The translations under genes were made by a program, and so were the position numbers. A stretch of DNA of 6,168 nucleotides, taken from the NCBI GenBank assembly GCA_040003205.1, contig JBDUDA010000188.1, positions 1 to 6,168 on the forward strand, written 5' to 3'. Below the pieces are notes generated by a model. That model did no database searches. It saw only the letters and a list, made by a program, of their open reading frames with translations, and was not told the origin of the DNA. Numbering within the stretch: position 1 is the stretch's first letter; every line of letters starts with the position of its first letter. Positions 1 to 6,168 of this stretch are shown piece by piece. The DNA is from JALYIM01 sp040003205. GTDB lineage: Bacteria; Acidobacteriota; Terriglobia; Terriglobales; Acidobacteriaceae.

Positions 1-142
1 GAAAATCTTCCGCCGTTAGTTCTTCCCAATGAGTGGATAACTTCGACTGCGCGACGCTGTGGAAGGAGAACAAGATGAAACAGGCACCGAGGAGAGCCGA
101 GCTGGATAGAACCTTTGAAAATATCCGGTTGTTTTGATACAT
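1..142 (-). CDS. N-terminus of a secreted protein, possibly creatininase family (partial, cut by window edge)
   Basis: Read on the minus strand from the ATG at 142-140, 47 codons stay open to the window edge. The protein begins MYQNNRIFSKVLSSS, followed by a hydrophobic stretch (about residues 16-27, ALLGACFILFSF) and a likely signal peptidase site after SVAQ (near residue 32). The mature part starts SKLSTHWEELTAEDF. A strong GGGAGGG ribosome binding site lies 7 bases upstream of the ATG, which fixes the start. The WEELTAEDF beginning resembles secreted creatininase-family proteins (metal-dependent amidohydrolase fold), which often open with a 'W-E-E-L-T' segment before the metal-binding motif. 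That motif is outside the window, so the family is a guess. That this is a real exported protein gene is much better supported: start signal, signal peptide and open frame agree. It is transcribed divergently from the binding-fold gene at 313. Confidence 0.7.
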   Translation of the reverse strand, partial: MYQNNRIFSKVLSSSALLGACFILFSFHSVAQSKLSTHWEELTAEDF

Positions 143-149
143 AGAGTTT

Positions 150-156
150 CCCTCCC
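150..156 (-). promoter_or_regulatory. Strong ribosome binding site of the left-edge secreted protein gene
   Basis: The minus strand reads GGGAGGG, then 7 bases, then ATG (142-140). This near-ideal Shine-Dalgarno match is the main evidence that the short partial frame at the left edge is a real gene start. Confidence 0.7.
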
Positions 157-299
157 AAAGCGCGCAATTTAGCATTCTGCACGAGTCGCCACGAGTGCGT
201 CCAATATTCTCAGCGTGCTGTCACAATCGGACGTGAAATTCTTAAACCCGTTACCGTTGTGACCCTGCTCGTTCCCCGAAGCACGCTATCATCATTATG

Positions 300-307
300 G
301 GATGAGG
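300..307 (+). promoter_or_regulatory. Ribosome binding site deciding the start of the binding-fold gene
   Basis: GGATGAGG ends 5 bases before the ATG at 313. The in-frame GTG at 259 has no purine-rich site in front of it, and the 18 residues it would add resemble nothing in the family. The ATG at 313 is therefore preferred. Confidence 0.55.
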
Positions 308-312
308 CTTTC

Positions 313-1245
313 ATGAACAGATTAAAGTTCGTGGTTTCTCTAACCACTGACGACAACGACTATCAGATGGAGCAGGCTGGCGCCGCGCAAGAGGCGGCCA
401 AAAGACTCAATGCCGAGATTCAGGTCTTATATGCCGATAACGACAGCATCGCGCAAAGCCAGCAGCTTCTAAAAATTATTCAATCCGGTAAAGATGGGCA
501 CCCCGATGGAATCCTGCTTGAGCCGGTGGGTGCGACGGCATTGCCGCAGGTAGCCCAAGCCGCAGCGCGAGCGGGTATTGCCTGGGGAATCTTAAATCGT
601 GAAGTGGAATATATTTCCGAATTACGGAAATCTTTCGGAGTGCCAGCCTTCTGCATCACTTCCGACCATGTGGAAATAGGACGCATTCAAGGACGGCAAT
701 TCGCGTCCCTGCTCCCGAAGGGGGGCGTAGTTCTATATATTCAGGGCCCATCGGAAAGCTCCGCCAGTAAAGAACGCACTGCGGGAATGTCAGAGACTAA
801 ACCATCCAATATAGAAATTAAGTTGTTGCGCGCAAATTGGACTGAGGCGAGCGCCTACAAGTCCGTCACGGCTTGGCTGCGTCTTTCAACCTCGCAAAGA
901 GCCCGGGTGGATTTGGTCGCCGCGCAAGATGACTCGATGGCAGTCGGCGCGAAAAAAGCACTTCATGAAATTGCTGACACCACACTTCGTGGACGCTGGT
1001 TGGGTGTGCCATACACTGGAGTGGATGGTCTTCCAAAAACCGGGCAGGCATGGGTGCGTCGAGGCTTATTGGCTGCGACCGTCGTGGTGCCACCCAATGC
1101 CGGCAAAGCTCTGGAAATCATGGCGCGGGCCTTGCAGACGGCAACCTTGCCTCCGGACCGGACTTCATATCCCTCTCACTCGTTTCCCCCATTGGATGAA
1201 CTTGTCGTCGCTCAAGCAGAAAAGATTCGCCTCTTCTCCAGGTAA
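313..1245 (+). CDS. Substrate-binding (type I periplasmic-binding fold, LacI/RbsB-like sugar-binding) protein lacking a signal peptide
   Basis: A 310-residue protein from the ATG at 313. It opens directly with the first beta strand of a type I periplasmic-binding fold (MNRLKFVVSLTTDDNDY), followed by a helix that starts around the AGAAQEAAKRL segment. Family-typical landmarks are GILLEP (66-71), the NR pair (95-96), the QDDSMAVGAKKAL hinge/helix (205-217), GVDGLP (236-241) and the ATVVVPP strand (255-261). The whole length is one two-lobed binding domain, as in the Peripla_BP_4 group that binds sugars or related small molecules. There is no signal peptide, no lipobox cysteine and no helix-turn-helix before or after the domain. 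It therefore looks like a cytoplasmic stand-alone binding domain, unlike transporter-associated RbsB proteins or LacI repressors. No permease or ATPase gene is adjacent. The ligand and role are unknown. It may be a sensor or partner subunit, or a former transporter component. The frame could be extended to GTG 259, but that adds no signal peptide. Confidence 0.85.
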   Translation: MNRLKFVVSLTTDDNDYQMEQAGAAQEAAKRLNAEIQVLYADNDSIAQSQQLLKIIQSGKDGHPDGILLEPVGATALPQVAQAAARAGIAWGILNREVEYISELRKSFGVPAFCITSDHVEIGRIQGRQFASLLPKGGVVLYIQGPSESSASKERTAGMSETKPSNIEIKLLRANWTEASAYKSVTAWLRLSTSQRARVDLVAAQDDSMAVGAKKALHEIADTTLRGRWLGVPYTGVDGLPKTGQAWVRRGLLAATVVVPPNAGKALEIMARALQTATLPPDRTSYPSHSFPPLDELVVAQAEKIRLFSR

Positions 1246-1261
1246 TGGAGCACTCTTGCTT

Positions 1262-2884
1262 TTAAGGCTGCTGACCTTTTGAAACGACCATAAAGTTTCG
1301 AGTTTCTTGCCTTTGATGTTCGATTTGTGCAGCCTCTAATTTCACCAACCGCTGATATGTTTTAAATTCTTCGCGAGCCTTTGATTCGTCTCCGGACTTC
1401 TTGTAGGCAGTGCCGAGGCGGTAATGCGCTTCCATGAGATTTGCATTGGCTTGGACCGCTTGCTGGAAGTCGTGAAGCGCCTGCGCAGAAGCTCCTCGGC
1501 CGGAATGCAGAATTCCAAGCTGTAGATAAGCTTCGGCAAAGTTGGGATCAGTATCCAGGGTTTTACGCAGCAGTGCCTCTATCTTTTGCGAAGCTGAACC
1601 ACCGCTAGCCGGGCGCTTGGAAAGAGCCATAGCGTAGTAGTAAGAAGCAGAGGCATTCCCGGGCTGTGCCTGCGCGAATCTTTCTAACTTCGATTCAACG
1701 CATGGCAGCGGCGCGGCTGATGCCTTCGCGATTTTCCCCAGCAAGACATATGGATCAGCATTTTCTGGGTCCAGATCCGAAGCTTGACAAAGCCGCTGAG
1801 CAGCCTCTTCGTAGGAGCCGCTGGCATGAAGCGCTGCGCCCAGTCCGGCCTGCATTCTGGCGGACCCTGGATGGGCTTTCGCGCCTTTGGAAAACACTTC
1901 TATAGCTGGTCTAACGGCGTGATGCAAAAGCAATTCTGTTCCCCATGCAAAGTAATTCTGCTCACTCCCGTCGAGACGAGCGGCACGCTCGTAATCATTC
2001 ACTGCCGCCACCGGATCATCCAACCGCTCTTCCAGATCACCGAGCAAACGATGCGCCTCAGCGCTATCTGCATTGGTCCGCATTCTTCGAAGCTGTTCGT
2101 GAGCGCGTACTAAGTCATCCACGCCTACATAAGCCAGAGCCAGATCGTGGGCGTTTAGATAATCCTCAGGCTTGAGTCGATAAGCAGCTGCAAGAAACGG
2201 TATCGCTTCGCGGAATCGTTGAGATCTGAAATAGAATTCTCCGAGGCGATGATTGCTGTCGAAGCGGTTCGGCGCCTGAGTTAAGGCTGCTCGCAGATTC
2301 TTTTCCGACTGGTTTGTTTCGCTAGCGTCCGGAGCAGATTTTTTCGCGGCGTCCGGTTTGAGCGCAGTCACCTCTCTTGCAAGAGCTTCGCTGGTCCGCA
2401 GGTTGACGTCTGATCCGTGACCTCCCGCCGACGTCCAGTCGGTAACTCCGGCAATCGCGAAGCTCGGCTTGTCTTCGAGTTGCACCTCACTAGCCGAAGT
2501 GGCGGCAGATGGATTAGAAGAAAAATTTAAAATCAAATCTATTCGATTGCGCTGCCCGGGCGACAAATGGAAGGATTTGCTAACAGCGGAGTTCCATCCG
2601 GTTTTTTCAGCGCTCACACGATAGGAGCCGGCCGTCGCTAGCGTAAAAACAAACTCACCGTTCTTAGCGCTCTTTGACTGTAAGCGGTTTGACTGTCCTT
2701 CTCCGTCTAAAAAGACCGATGCGTTCTCCACGGGTTTCCCGTCCGCATCGCGCACCAACCCTTCGATTGTGATCGCCCCCCGCTGAGAAGAAGGGACACG
2801 CTGACCGAAACTGGGGGTCCCTGGCCCGTTCGCCAGAAGCAAAATCCCGGCAATAGTCCAGATCAATAATCTCCATTCAGCCAT
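1262..2884 (-). CDS. Exported TPR-repeat protein with N-terminal carboxypeptidase-regulatory-like domain
   Basis: A 540-residue protein. Residues 1-28 form a signal peptide (hydrophobic LLIWTIAGILLLANG, probable cleavage after SFGQ), so it is likely periplasmic or envelope-facing. Residues about 37-120 are a carboxypeptidase-regulatory-like beta-sandwich (ITIEGLVRDADGKPVENASV at the start, then GEFVF, TAGSYRVSAEKTGW). Residues 121-195 are a low-complexity linker containing AGVTDWTSAGGHGSD (145-159), followed by RTSEALAREV. Residues about 197-515 hold roughly eight tetratricopeptide repeats with typical spacing of small residues, for example LGEFYFRSQRFREAIPFLAA, YLQLGILHSGRGASAQALHD and HYRLGTAYKKSGDESKAREE. 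TPRs make protein-binding superhelices, so a scaffolding or assembly role is likely but the partner is unknown. The start is supported by the signal peptide and by GTGAGG 10 bases upstream. The 3' end converges on the neighbouring plus-strand gene with a 16-base gap. It lies 172 bases downstream of hppA on the same strand, so it is probably transcribed separately. Confidence 0.88.
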   Translation of the reverse strand: MAEWRLLIWTIAGILLLANGPGTPSFGQRVPSSQRGAITIEGLVRDADGKPVENASVFLDGEGQSNRLQSKSAKNGEFVFTLATAGSYRVSAEKTGWNSAVSKSFHLSPGQRNRIDLILNFSSNPSAATSASEVQLEDKPSFAIAGVTDWTSAGGHGSDVNLRTSEALAREVTALKPDAAKKSAPDASETNQSEKNLRAALTQAPNRFDSNHRLGEFYFRSQRFREAIPFLAAAYRLKPEDYLNAHDLALAYVGVDDLVRAHEQLRRMRTNADSAEAHRLLGDLEERLDDPVAAVNDYERAARLDGSEQNYFAWGTELLLHHAVRPAIEVFSKGAKAHPGSARMQAGLGAALHASGSYEEAAQRLCQASDLDPENADPYVLLGKIAKASAAPLPCVESKLERFAQAQPGNASASYYYAMALSKRPASGGSASQKIEALLRKTLDTDPNFAEAYLQLGILHSGRGASAQALHDFQQAVQANANLMEAHYRLGTAYKKSGDESKAREEFKTYQRLVKLEAAQIEHQRQETRNFMVVSKGQQP

Positions 2885-2894
2885 ATCTCAAATG

Positions 2895-2900
2895 CCTCAC
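2895..2900 (-). promoter_or_regulatory. Probable ribosome binding site of the TPR gene
   Basis: GTGAGG on the minus strand, 10 bases before the ATG at 2884. The spacing is slightly long, so initiation may be moderate. I found no convincing -35/-10 pair in the 2885-3056 gap. Confidence 0.4.
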
Positions 2901-2990
2901 GGCTGTAATGTAGCGGGATTTCACGCCCGAGAGAATTTTCAGACGCAGAACGTAATACTAATCCCAGAAGATCTGCAACGGAAATCCAAC

Positions 2991-3026
2991 TGGTGCTCTA
3001 TCTCCGCCAACGTAGAGGAAGCACCA
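2991..3026 (-). other. Stem-loop downstream of hppA (terminator-like, no U-tract)
   Basis: TGGTGCT (2991-2997) pairs perfectly with AGCACCA (3020-3026). An inner CTA/TAG pairing (2998-3000 with 3013-3015) is interrupted by a 4-base bulge. The structure begins about 30 bases after the hppA stop codon in the direction of transcription. No run of T follows on the minus strand, so it is not a classic intrinsic terminator. It could protect the 3' end of the mRNA or be chance. Confidence 0.25.
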
Positions 3027-3056
3027 GCCAAGTAAGCCGATTGAAATCACTGTCTG

Positions 3057-5552
3057 TCAGTCCGCAGCAGCGGCGCTGATCTCGGATGTAACCCATTTTG
3101 TTCCGATCCGCATTCCGTAGAAAGACCGGTAGACGAAGAAGAACGAAACCAGGAAAAATGCCAGAGCCAGTCCGTGGGCGAACAGGGTGCCCGCTTGGGC
3201 GGTCAGTTTCACGGCAAGCTCCACCGCGAGCAATCCGAATAGCGTGGTGAATTTGATGACCGGGTTTAAAGCTACCGAAGAAGTGTCTTTAAACGGATCA
3301 CCCACAGTATCGCCAATCACCGTCGCATCGTGCAGCGGAGTGCCTTTCTGTTTCAGTTCCACCTCAACGATTTTCTTTGCGTTATCCCACGCGCCGCCTG
3401 CGTTTGCCATGAAGATCGCCTGATACAAGCCGGAAATGGCAATCGACATCAAGTAGCCGATGAAATAAAACGGTTCGACAAAAGCGAAGCTCAACGTGGC
3501 GAAGAAGACCGCGAGAAAAATGTTGAACATCCCTTTCTGCGCGTACTGAGTACAGATTTGGACGACCTTCTTGCTATCCGCCACCGAGGCTTTCTCTACT
3601 CCCTCCAGACGAATGTTGGCTTTAATGAATTCGACGGCGCGATAGGCTCCAGTGGTCACAGCTTGCGTGGAAGCTCCAGTGAACCAATAAATCATCGCTC
3701 CACCACTGATTAATCCCAGGACAAAAGGAGCATGCAAAATTGAAAGCTTGCCCACATTTTCCGTCAAACCATTGGTGAGTGCCATGATGATGGAAAAAAT
3801 CATGGTGGTGGCACCGACTACCGCGGTTCCGATCAGCACCGGCTTCGCCGTGGCCTTGAAGGTGTTGCCGGCGCCGTCGTTAGCTTCGAGAAGGAATTTT
3901 GCACGTTCGAAGTTGGCGTCGATCTTGTAGTCTCGCTGCAATTCGCTCTTGATGTTTGGAACGCTTTCGATCAGTGACAATTCATAAACCGACTGCGCAT
4001 TGTCAGTAACCGGACCGTAGGAGTCCACCGCAATGGTGACCGGACCCATGCCGAGGAATCCAAATGCCACCAGTCCGAAAGCAAATACCGGCGCGGCGAT
4101 CATCAACTCGCCGAGGCCCATGGTGCTGAAGTAGTAGCCGATGGACATTAAGGCGACCATCGAGAACCCTAGATAGTAAGCCGAGAAATTTCCAGCTACA
4201 AAGCCGGAGAGGATTCCCAGCGATGCTCCACCTTCCTGGGCCGAAGTCACAACTTCCCTTACGTGACGTGATTCGGTAGATGTGAATACTTTCACCAGTT
4301 CAGGGATGATTGCCCCCGCCAATGTTCCGCACGAGATGATGCTGGCAAGCTTCCACCATTGAGTTGAGTCGCCTCCGAGTTCGGGCACGATGAGATAAGA
4401 AATGACGTAGGTCATGATCATCGAGACGATCGAAGTGATCCACACCAACGAAGTCAGCGGCGCCTCAAAATTCATCTCATTTAGGTTCGCGTAGCGTGCC
4501 TTGGCGATGGCACTGTTCAGGAAATAAGCGACCGCGCTGGCGACGAGCATCATGATTCGCATGACGAAGATCCACACCAACAATTGCACCTGCACGGTGG
4601 GATTCTTTACTCCCAGCAGGATGAACGTGATCAGCGCCACACCCGTGACGCCGTAGGTCTCGAACCCATCGGCGGACGGCCCAACCGAATCTCCCGCATT
4701 GTCTCCCGTGCAATCCGCGATGACGCCAGGGTTGCGAGCGTCATCCTCCTTAATCTTGAAGACGATCTTCATCAAGTCAGAGCCGATGTCCGCGATCTTG
4801 GTGAAAATCCCACCGGCGATTCGCAACGCCGCTGCCCCGAGAGATTCACCGATGGCAAATCCGATGAAACATGGCCCCGCGTAGTCACCCGGAATAAACA
4901 GCAAAATGAACAGCATGATGAGCAACTCAACACTGATGAGCATCATGCCAATGCTCATGCCGGCTTCCAACGGGATTTGATATATGGCGTAGGGCTTTCC
5001 GCGAAGACTGGCGAAGGCGGTGCGGGAGTTTGCAAATGTGTTGACGCGGATACCGAACCACGCCACCCCATAGCTGCCAACAATGCCGACGATGCTGAAT
5101 AAAAGAATGATGGGAAGCGTCGTGCTGATTGGCTTGCCGGGTACCGGAGAAAGAAAGCCGAAGTACAGAACGATGACGACCGCAATAAAAACCCATAGAA
5201 GGCCGAGAAACTTTCCTTGCGTGAATAGATAAGTCTTGCAGGTCTCGTAAATCAGCTCCGAGACTTCGCGCATGGCTCGATGGACGGGCAGGTTTTTCAA
5301 CCGCATATAAATGGCGAGTCCAAATCCCAGGCCGAGAACGCAAAACACGATGCCCAGACTGAGGAGCCTGTGGCCGTCCACACCTAGAAACAAAACCTGT
5401 GAGAGGTCGGGGAGTTTAAGGCCAGCTTCGCCAGCCGCTTCGGGCTCTGCCATCGCCGCCGAGGCGCCTAAAATCGTGATTGCGAATAGCGTGGATGCGT
5501 TCCTCAGGAAACGTCCACCGCGACCCGCCAGAATAGAAAGGGAACTGCGCAT
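3057..5552 (-). CDS. hppA: Membrane-bound proton-translocating pyrophosphatase (divergent, predicted K+-independent class)
   Basis: Hydrolyses pyrophosphate to phosphate and uses the energy to pump H+ across the inner membrane. The 831-residue start at 5552 is chosen because GGAGGA sits 4 bases upstream; the frame is open back to 5648 but the extra 32 residues lack a site. Residues 1-35 look like a signal peptide or first membrane helix (cleavage-like ASAAMA). Many hydrophobic segments follow (e.g. about 62-83, 115-133, 145-168, 200-222), as expected for an mPPase of 16 or so helices. Aligned by eye with the plant enzyme, the pyrophosphate/Mg ligands are all present: K252, D255, D259, E269, D280, D284, D288, D517, N563, K570, D723, K726, D748, D752, K755 and D756. 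The transport glutamate is at E298 in GFETY, the place used by K+-independent H+ pumps. K566 in GNTFKA matches the lysine conferring K+ independence. Divergent points are DIGSDLMK in place of DVGADLVGK, CTGDNAGDSVGPSADGFETY, and about 19 extra residues between D517 and N563. A Na+ pump is less likely. Confidence 0.95.
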   Translation of the reverse strand: MRSSLSILAGRGGRFLRNASTLFAITILGASAAMAEPEAAGEAGLKLPDLSQVLFLGVDGHRLLSLGIVFCVLGLGFGLAIYMRLKNLPVHRAMREVSELIYETCKTYLFTQGKFLGLLWVFIAVVIVLYFGFLSPVPGKPISTTLPIILLFSIVGIVGSYGVAWFGIRVNTFANSRTAFASLRGKPYAIYQIPLEAGMSIGMMLISVELLIMLFILLFIPGDYAGPCFIGFAIGESLGAAALRIAGGIFTKIADIGSDLMKIVFKIKEDDARNPGVIADCTGDNAGDSVGPSADGFETYGVTGVALITFILLGVKNPTVQVQLLVWIFVMRIMMLVASAVAYFLNSAIAKARYANLNEMNFEAPLTSLVWITSIVSMIMTYVISYLIVPELGGDSTQWWKLASIISCGTLAGAIIPELVKVFTSTESRHVREVVTSAQEGGASLGILSGFVAGNFSAYYLGFSMVALMSIGYYFSTMGLGELMIAAPVFAFGLVAFGFLGMGPVTIAVDSYGPVTDNAQSVYELSLIESVPNIKSELQRDYKIDANFERAKFLLEANDGAGNTFKATAKPVLIGTAVVGATTMIFSIIMALTNGLTENVGKLSILHAPFVLGLISGGAMIYWFTGASTQAVTTGAYRAVEFIKANIRLEGVEKASVADSKKVVQICTQYAQKGMFNIFLAVFFATLSFAFVEPFYFIGYLMSIAISGLYQAIFMANAGGAWDNAKKIVEVELKQKGTPLHDATVIGDTVGDPFKDTSSVALNPVIKFTTLFGLLAVELAVKLTAQAGTLFAHGLALAFFLVSFFFVYRSFYGMRIGTKWVTSEISAAAAD

Positions 5553-5556
5553 TGCA

Positions 5557-5562
5557 TCCTCC
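5557..5562 (-). promoter_or_regulatory. Ribosome binding site deciding the hppA start
   Basis: GGAGGA on the minus strand, 4 bases before the ATG at 5552-5550. It selects this start over the in-frame ATG at 5648, which would put 32 charged, glutamine-rich residues in front of the signal-like helix. Confidence 0.75.
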
Positions 5563-5619
5563 GAAACTTTAGAAATGATTTGGGACTGCGTGTTTCCGCG
5601 ACGCTGGCCGGGTACGCTA

Positions 5620-5646
5620 GCCTGTGGCTCAAACCGAGCCTGAGGC
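5620..5646 (-). other. Imperfect inverted repeat in the predicted hppA leader
   Basis: GCCTgtGGCTC (5620-5630) pairs with GAGCCtgAGGC (5636-5646): nine of eleven base pairs around a 5-base loop, with a 2x2 internal mismatch. It lies 68-94 bases upstream of the hppA ATG. No T-run follows on either strand. It could be a leader hairpin affecting mRNA stability or an operator; function is not shown. Confidence 0.35.
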
Positions 5647-5787
5647 AAACTTCAACCGGCTCCGAACACGCTTCCACTGAACGGCTTCAACTGGGATGTT
5701 GAGCTTGGCCGCGTCGGATGTTTTGCACGGACCGCTCACAGTTAGGGAGTTCAAAGGTTCCCGCACAGGCGCGACACAAAACTGGTC

Positions 5788-5816
5788 TTTATAACATGCC
5801 TCCGAAAGCAAAGCAA
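5788..5816 (-). promoter_or_regulatory. Candidate sigma-70-type promoter for hppA
   Basis: On the minus strand, TTGCTT (5816-5811), a 17-base spacer, then TATAAA (5793-5788). The -10 matches five of six consensus bases, the -35 only three. Transcription would start near 5781, giving a leader of about 230 bases that includes the inverted repeat at 5620-5646. The stretch 5649-6002 has no other credible feature reading toward hppA. Confidence 0.35.
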
Positions 5817-5920
5817 TCAGGTTAATCCGACAGGGAACCAAATTCGGCCCGCGCATCTCTGGCCAATCGAGGTTGCAATAACTGAGATCGAGTGGACGAC
5901 TACCAACGGGCCATCTCGAC

Positions 5921-5948
5921 TTTTCACTTACTCCACCCGAGTGATAAT
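5921..5948 (+). promoter_or_regulatory. Candidate promoter of the tRNA-Asn gene
   Basis: TTTTCA (5921-5926), a 16-base spacer, then GATAAT (5943-5948), which differs from the -10 consensus at one base. Transcription would begin about 48 bases before the mature tRNA 5' end, a plausible length for a leader trimmed by RNase P. Confidence 0.4.
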
Positions 5949-6002
5949 ATGGATTGAAATAATCCAGGCGACGTTCTTCATCCTTAGCGTCCGCCGCGAC
6001 AT

Positions 6003-6078
<76 letters not shown>

Positions 6079-6121
6079 TTTCCTTAGCAAATCAGCGACT
6101 TGCTGTCGGCTCGCCCTCCGG

Positions 6122-6143
6122 ATTGTGAACAATTGTGAACAAT
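6122..6143. repeat. Doubled ATTGTGAACA direct repeat with internal symmetry
   Basis: ATTGTGAACA occurs twice in tandem (6122-6131, 6132-6141) and is followed by AT. Each unit plus the next two bases is itself an inverted repeat, ATTGT-ga-ACAAT, so two 12-base near-palindromes overlap by two bases, with centres 10 bases (one DNA turn) apart. Such geometry is typical of operators for dimeric regulators, but no target gene is visible within the window. Confidence 0.5.
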
Positions 6144-6168
6144 CCCGTTCCGATCTTGTCGACCGCTG

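Larger units (their letters stand above)
5649..6002. other. Intergenic region between hppA and tRNA-Asn without a credible protein gene
   Basis: About 350 bases between the hppA 5' region and the tRNA. The minus-strand open frame crossing it runs through the antisense of the tRNA and is judged spurious. What I can see here is the candidate hppA promoter (5788-5816), the candidate tRNA promoter (5921-5948) and a small palindrome GGATTgaaatAATCC (5951-5965). Confidence 0.6.

Noticed and set aside
259..312. Upstream GTG start for the binding-fold gene
   Set aside because: There is no ribosome binding site before it, and the added residues form neither a signal peptide nor a known domain. The ATG at 313 has a suitable site and begins exactly at the first strand of the fold.
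1247..1263. Possible terminator between the convergent genes (AGCA-ctct-TGCT then TTT)
   Set aside because: Only four Watson-Crick pairs plus G-U wobbles and a T-run of four overlapping the stem. Too weak to call.
929..1282. A 117-residue plus-strand frame overlapping the end of the binding-fold gene
   Set aside because: It is an alternative frame of a well-supported gene, rich in tryptophan and proline, without domain features.
4584..5102. A 172-residue plus-strand open frame opposite hppA
   Set aside because: It lies entirely antisense to strongly conserved hppA codons. The translation is rich in R, D, H and N with no fold-like pattern, as expected of a shadow frame.
5553..5648. Upstream ATG start for hppA
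   Set aside because: It would place 32 polar residues before a signal-like helix. The GGAGGA site belongs to the ATG at 5552.
5951..5965. Palindrome GGATTgaaatAATCC upstream of the tRNA
   Set aside because: A five-base stem is common by chance, and it lies downstream of the candidate tRNA promoter with no further support.

Overview
The window looks like a piece of ordinary chromosome from a Gram-negative-type bacterium, most likely an Acidobacteriota (Terriglobia-like) member. This is inference from gene style, not a database match. The main clue is a secreted TPR protein that joins a carboxypeptidase-regulatory-like domain to TPR repeats through a linker carrying AGVTDWTSAGGHGSD, a combination I associate with acidobacterial proteins. 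The signal-peptide-bearing membrane pyrophosphatase and the free-standing sugar-binding-fold protein without a secretion signal also fit.

Layout, left to right. Positions 142 to 1 (minus strand) hold the first 47 codons of a secreted protein cut off by the window edge, with a strong ribosome binding site; its start resembles secreted creatininase-family proteins. A divergent intergenic region follows, then a plus-strand gene (313-1245) for a type I periplasmic-binding-fold protein with no signal peptide and no DNA-binding domain. It converges, with a 16-base gap, on a minus-strand gene (1262-2884) for the exported TPR protein. After a 172-base gap comes the largest gene (3057-5552, minus strand), a membrane-bound proton-translocating pyrophosphatase (hppA-type) of a divergent sequence class. 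All substrate-binding residues I could align are present, together with the lysine that marks potassium independence. The 450 bases upstream of it hold no credible protein gene, but contain a candidate hppA promoter, an imperfect hairpin in the predicted leader, and a candidate tRNA promoter. A complete tRNA-Asn(GTT) with encoded CCA lies at 6003-6077 on the plus strand. It is followed by a doubled ATTGTGAACA repeat near the right edge.

The genes do not form an obvious shared pathway. The TPR gene lies downstream of hppA on the same strand, but the 172-base gap argues against tight operon coupling. The pyrophosphatase would recover energy from the pyrophosphate released in biosynthesis by pumping protons; the other proteins look like housekeeping or envelope accessory functions. 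I see no CRISPR array, insertion sequence or defence system. The most unusual items are the divergent pyrophosphatase with its N-terminal signal-like extension, and the binding-fold protein apparently confined to the cytoplasm.
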